Source: an uncultured bacterium (GTDB lineage: Bacteria; Bacillota; Clostridia; Lachnospirales; Lachnospiraceae). From it: a stretch of DNA of 6,078 nucleotides. The notes below the pieces were generated by a model. It was not told where the DNA came from and made no database searches. It worked only from the letters and a program-made list of their open reading frames with translations. This document shows positions 6,069 to 6,078 of this stretch, piece after piece. Position 1 is the first letter of the stretch. Every line of letters begins with the position of its first letter. A program made the position numbers and the translations under genes. The stretch is taken from the NCBI GenBank assembly GCA_947086625.1, contig CAMTZV010000107.1, positions 1 to 6,078 on the forward strand, given 5' to 3'.

Positions 6069-6078
6069 TGAGCACGTC

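Overview
The window reads as one strand-consistent carbohydrate-utilisation operon from a Gram-positive anaerobe, most likely a Clostridia member of the Lachnospiraceae type. The reasons are strong AGGAGG-type ribosome binding sites, a Firmicutes lipoprotein signal on the binding protein, CUT1-type permeases of the LplB/YtcP kind, and moderately G+C-rich DNA with some TTA/TTAAA codon runs. The taxonomic placement is inference. All five genes are on the + strand, and I see no RNA gene, mobile element or CRISPR array.

Layout: the 3' part of a first ABC permease (2-442) overlaps a second permease (429-1346). After a 73-base gap with two small hairpins comes a large lipoprotein solute-binding protein (1420-3108). 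A 142-base gap follows, with three back-to-back stem-loops, the last a strong intrinsic terminator (3195-3227). Next come a GH105/GH88-type unsaturated glucuronyl/rhamnogalacturonyl hydrolase (3251-4300) and, overlapping it by one base, a three-part protein (4300-6024). That protein has a galactose-binding-like N-terminus, a CE12 rhamnogalacturonan-acetylesterase-like SGNH core and an S-layer-homology-like C-terminus. The last 54 bases are non-coding and carry a second copy of a repeat also found after the binding-protein gene.

Working model (inference from families): pectin, probably rhamnogalacturonan I, is cut outside the cell by lyases not encoded here. The ABC transporter imports the unsaturated, possibly acetylated oligosaccharides. 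In the cytoplasm the SGNH esterase removes acetyl groups and the GH105 enzyme removes the unsaturated uronic acid. The parts resemble the B. subtilis yteP/ytcP/ytcQ/yteR and rhgT/yesT set.

Nothing here is a wholly unknown system. The best second looks are the SLH-like tail on an apparently non-secreted esterase, an Asn at the position of an active-site Asp in the GH105 enzyme, the three-hairpin gap with possible alternative pairings, and the dispersed intergenic repeat.
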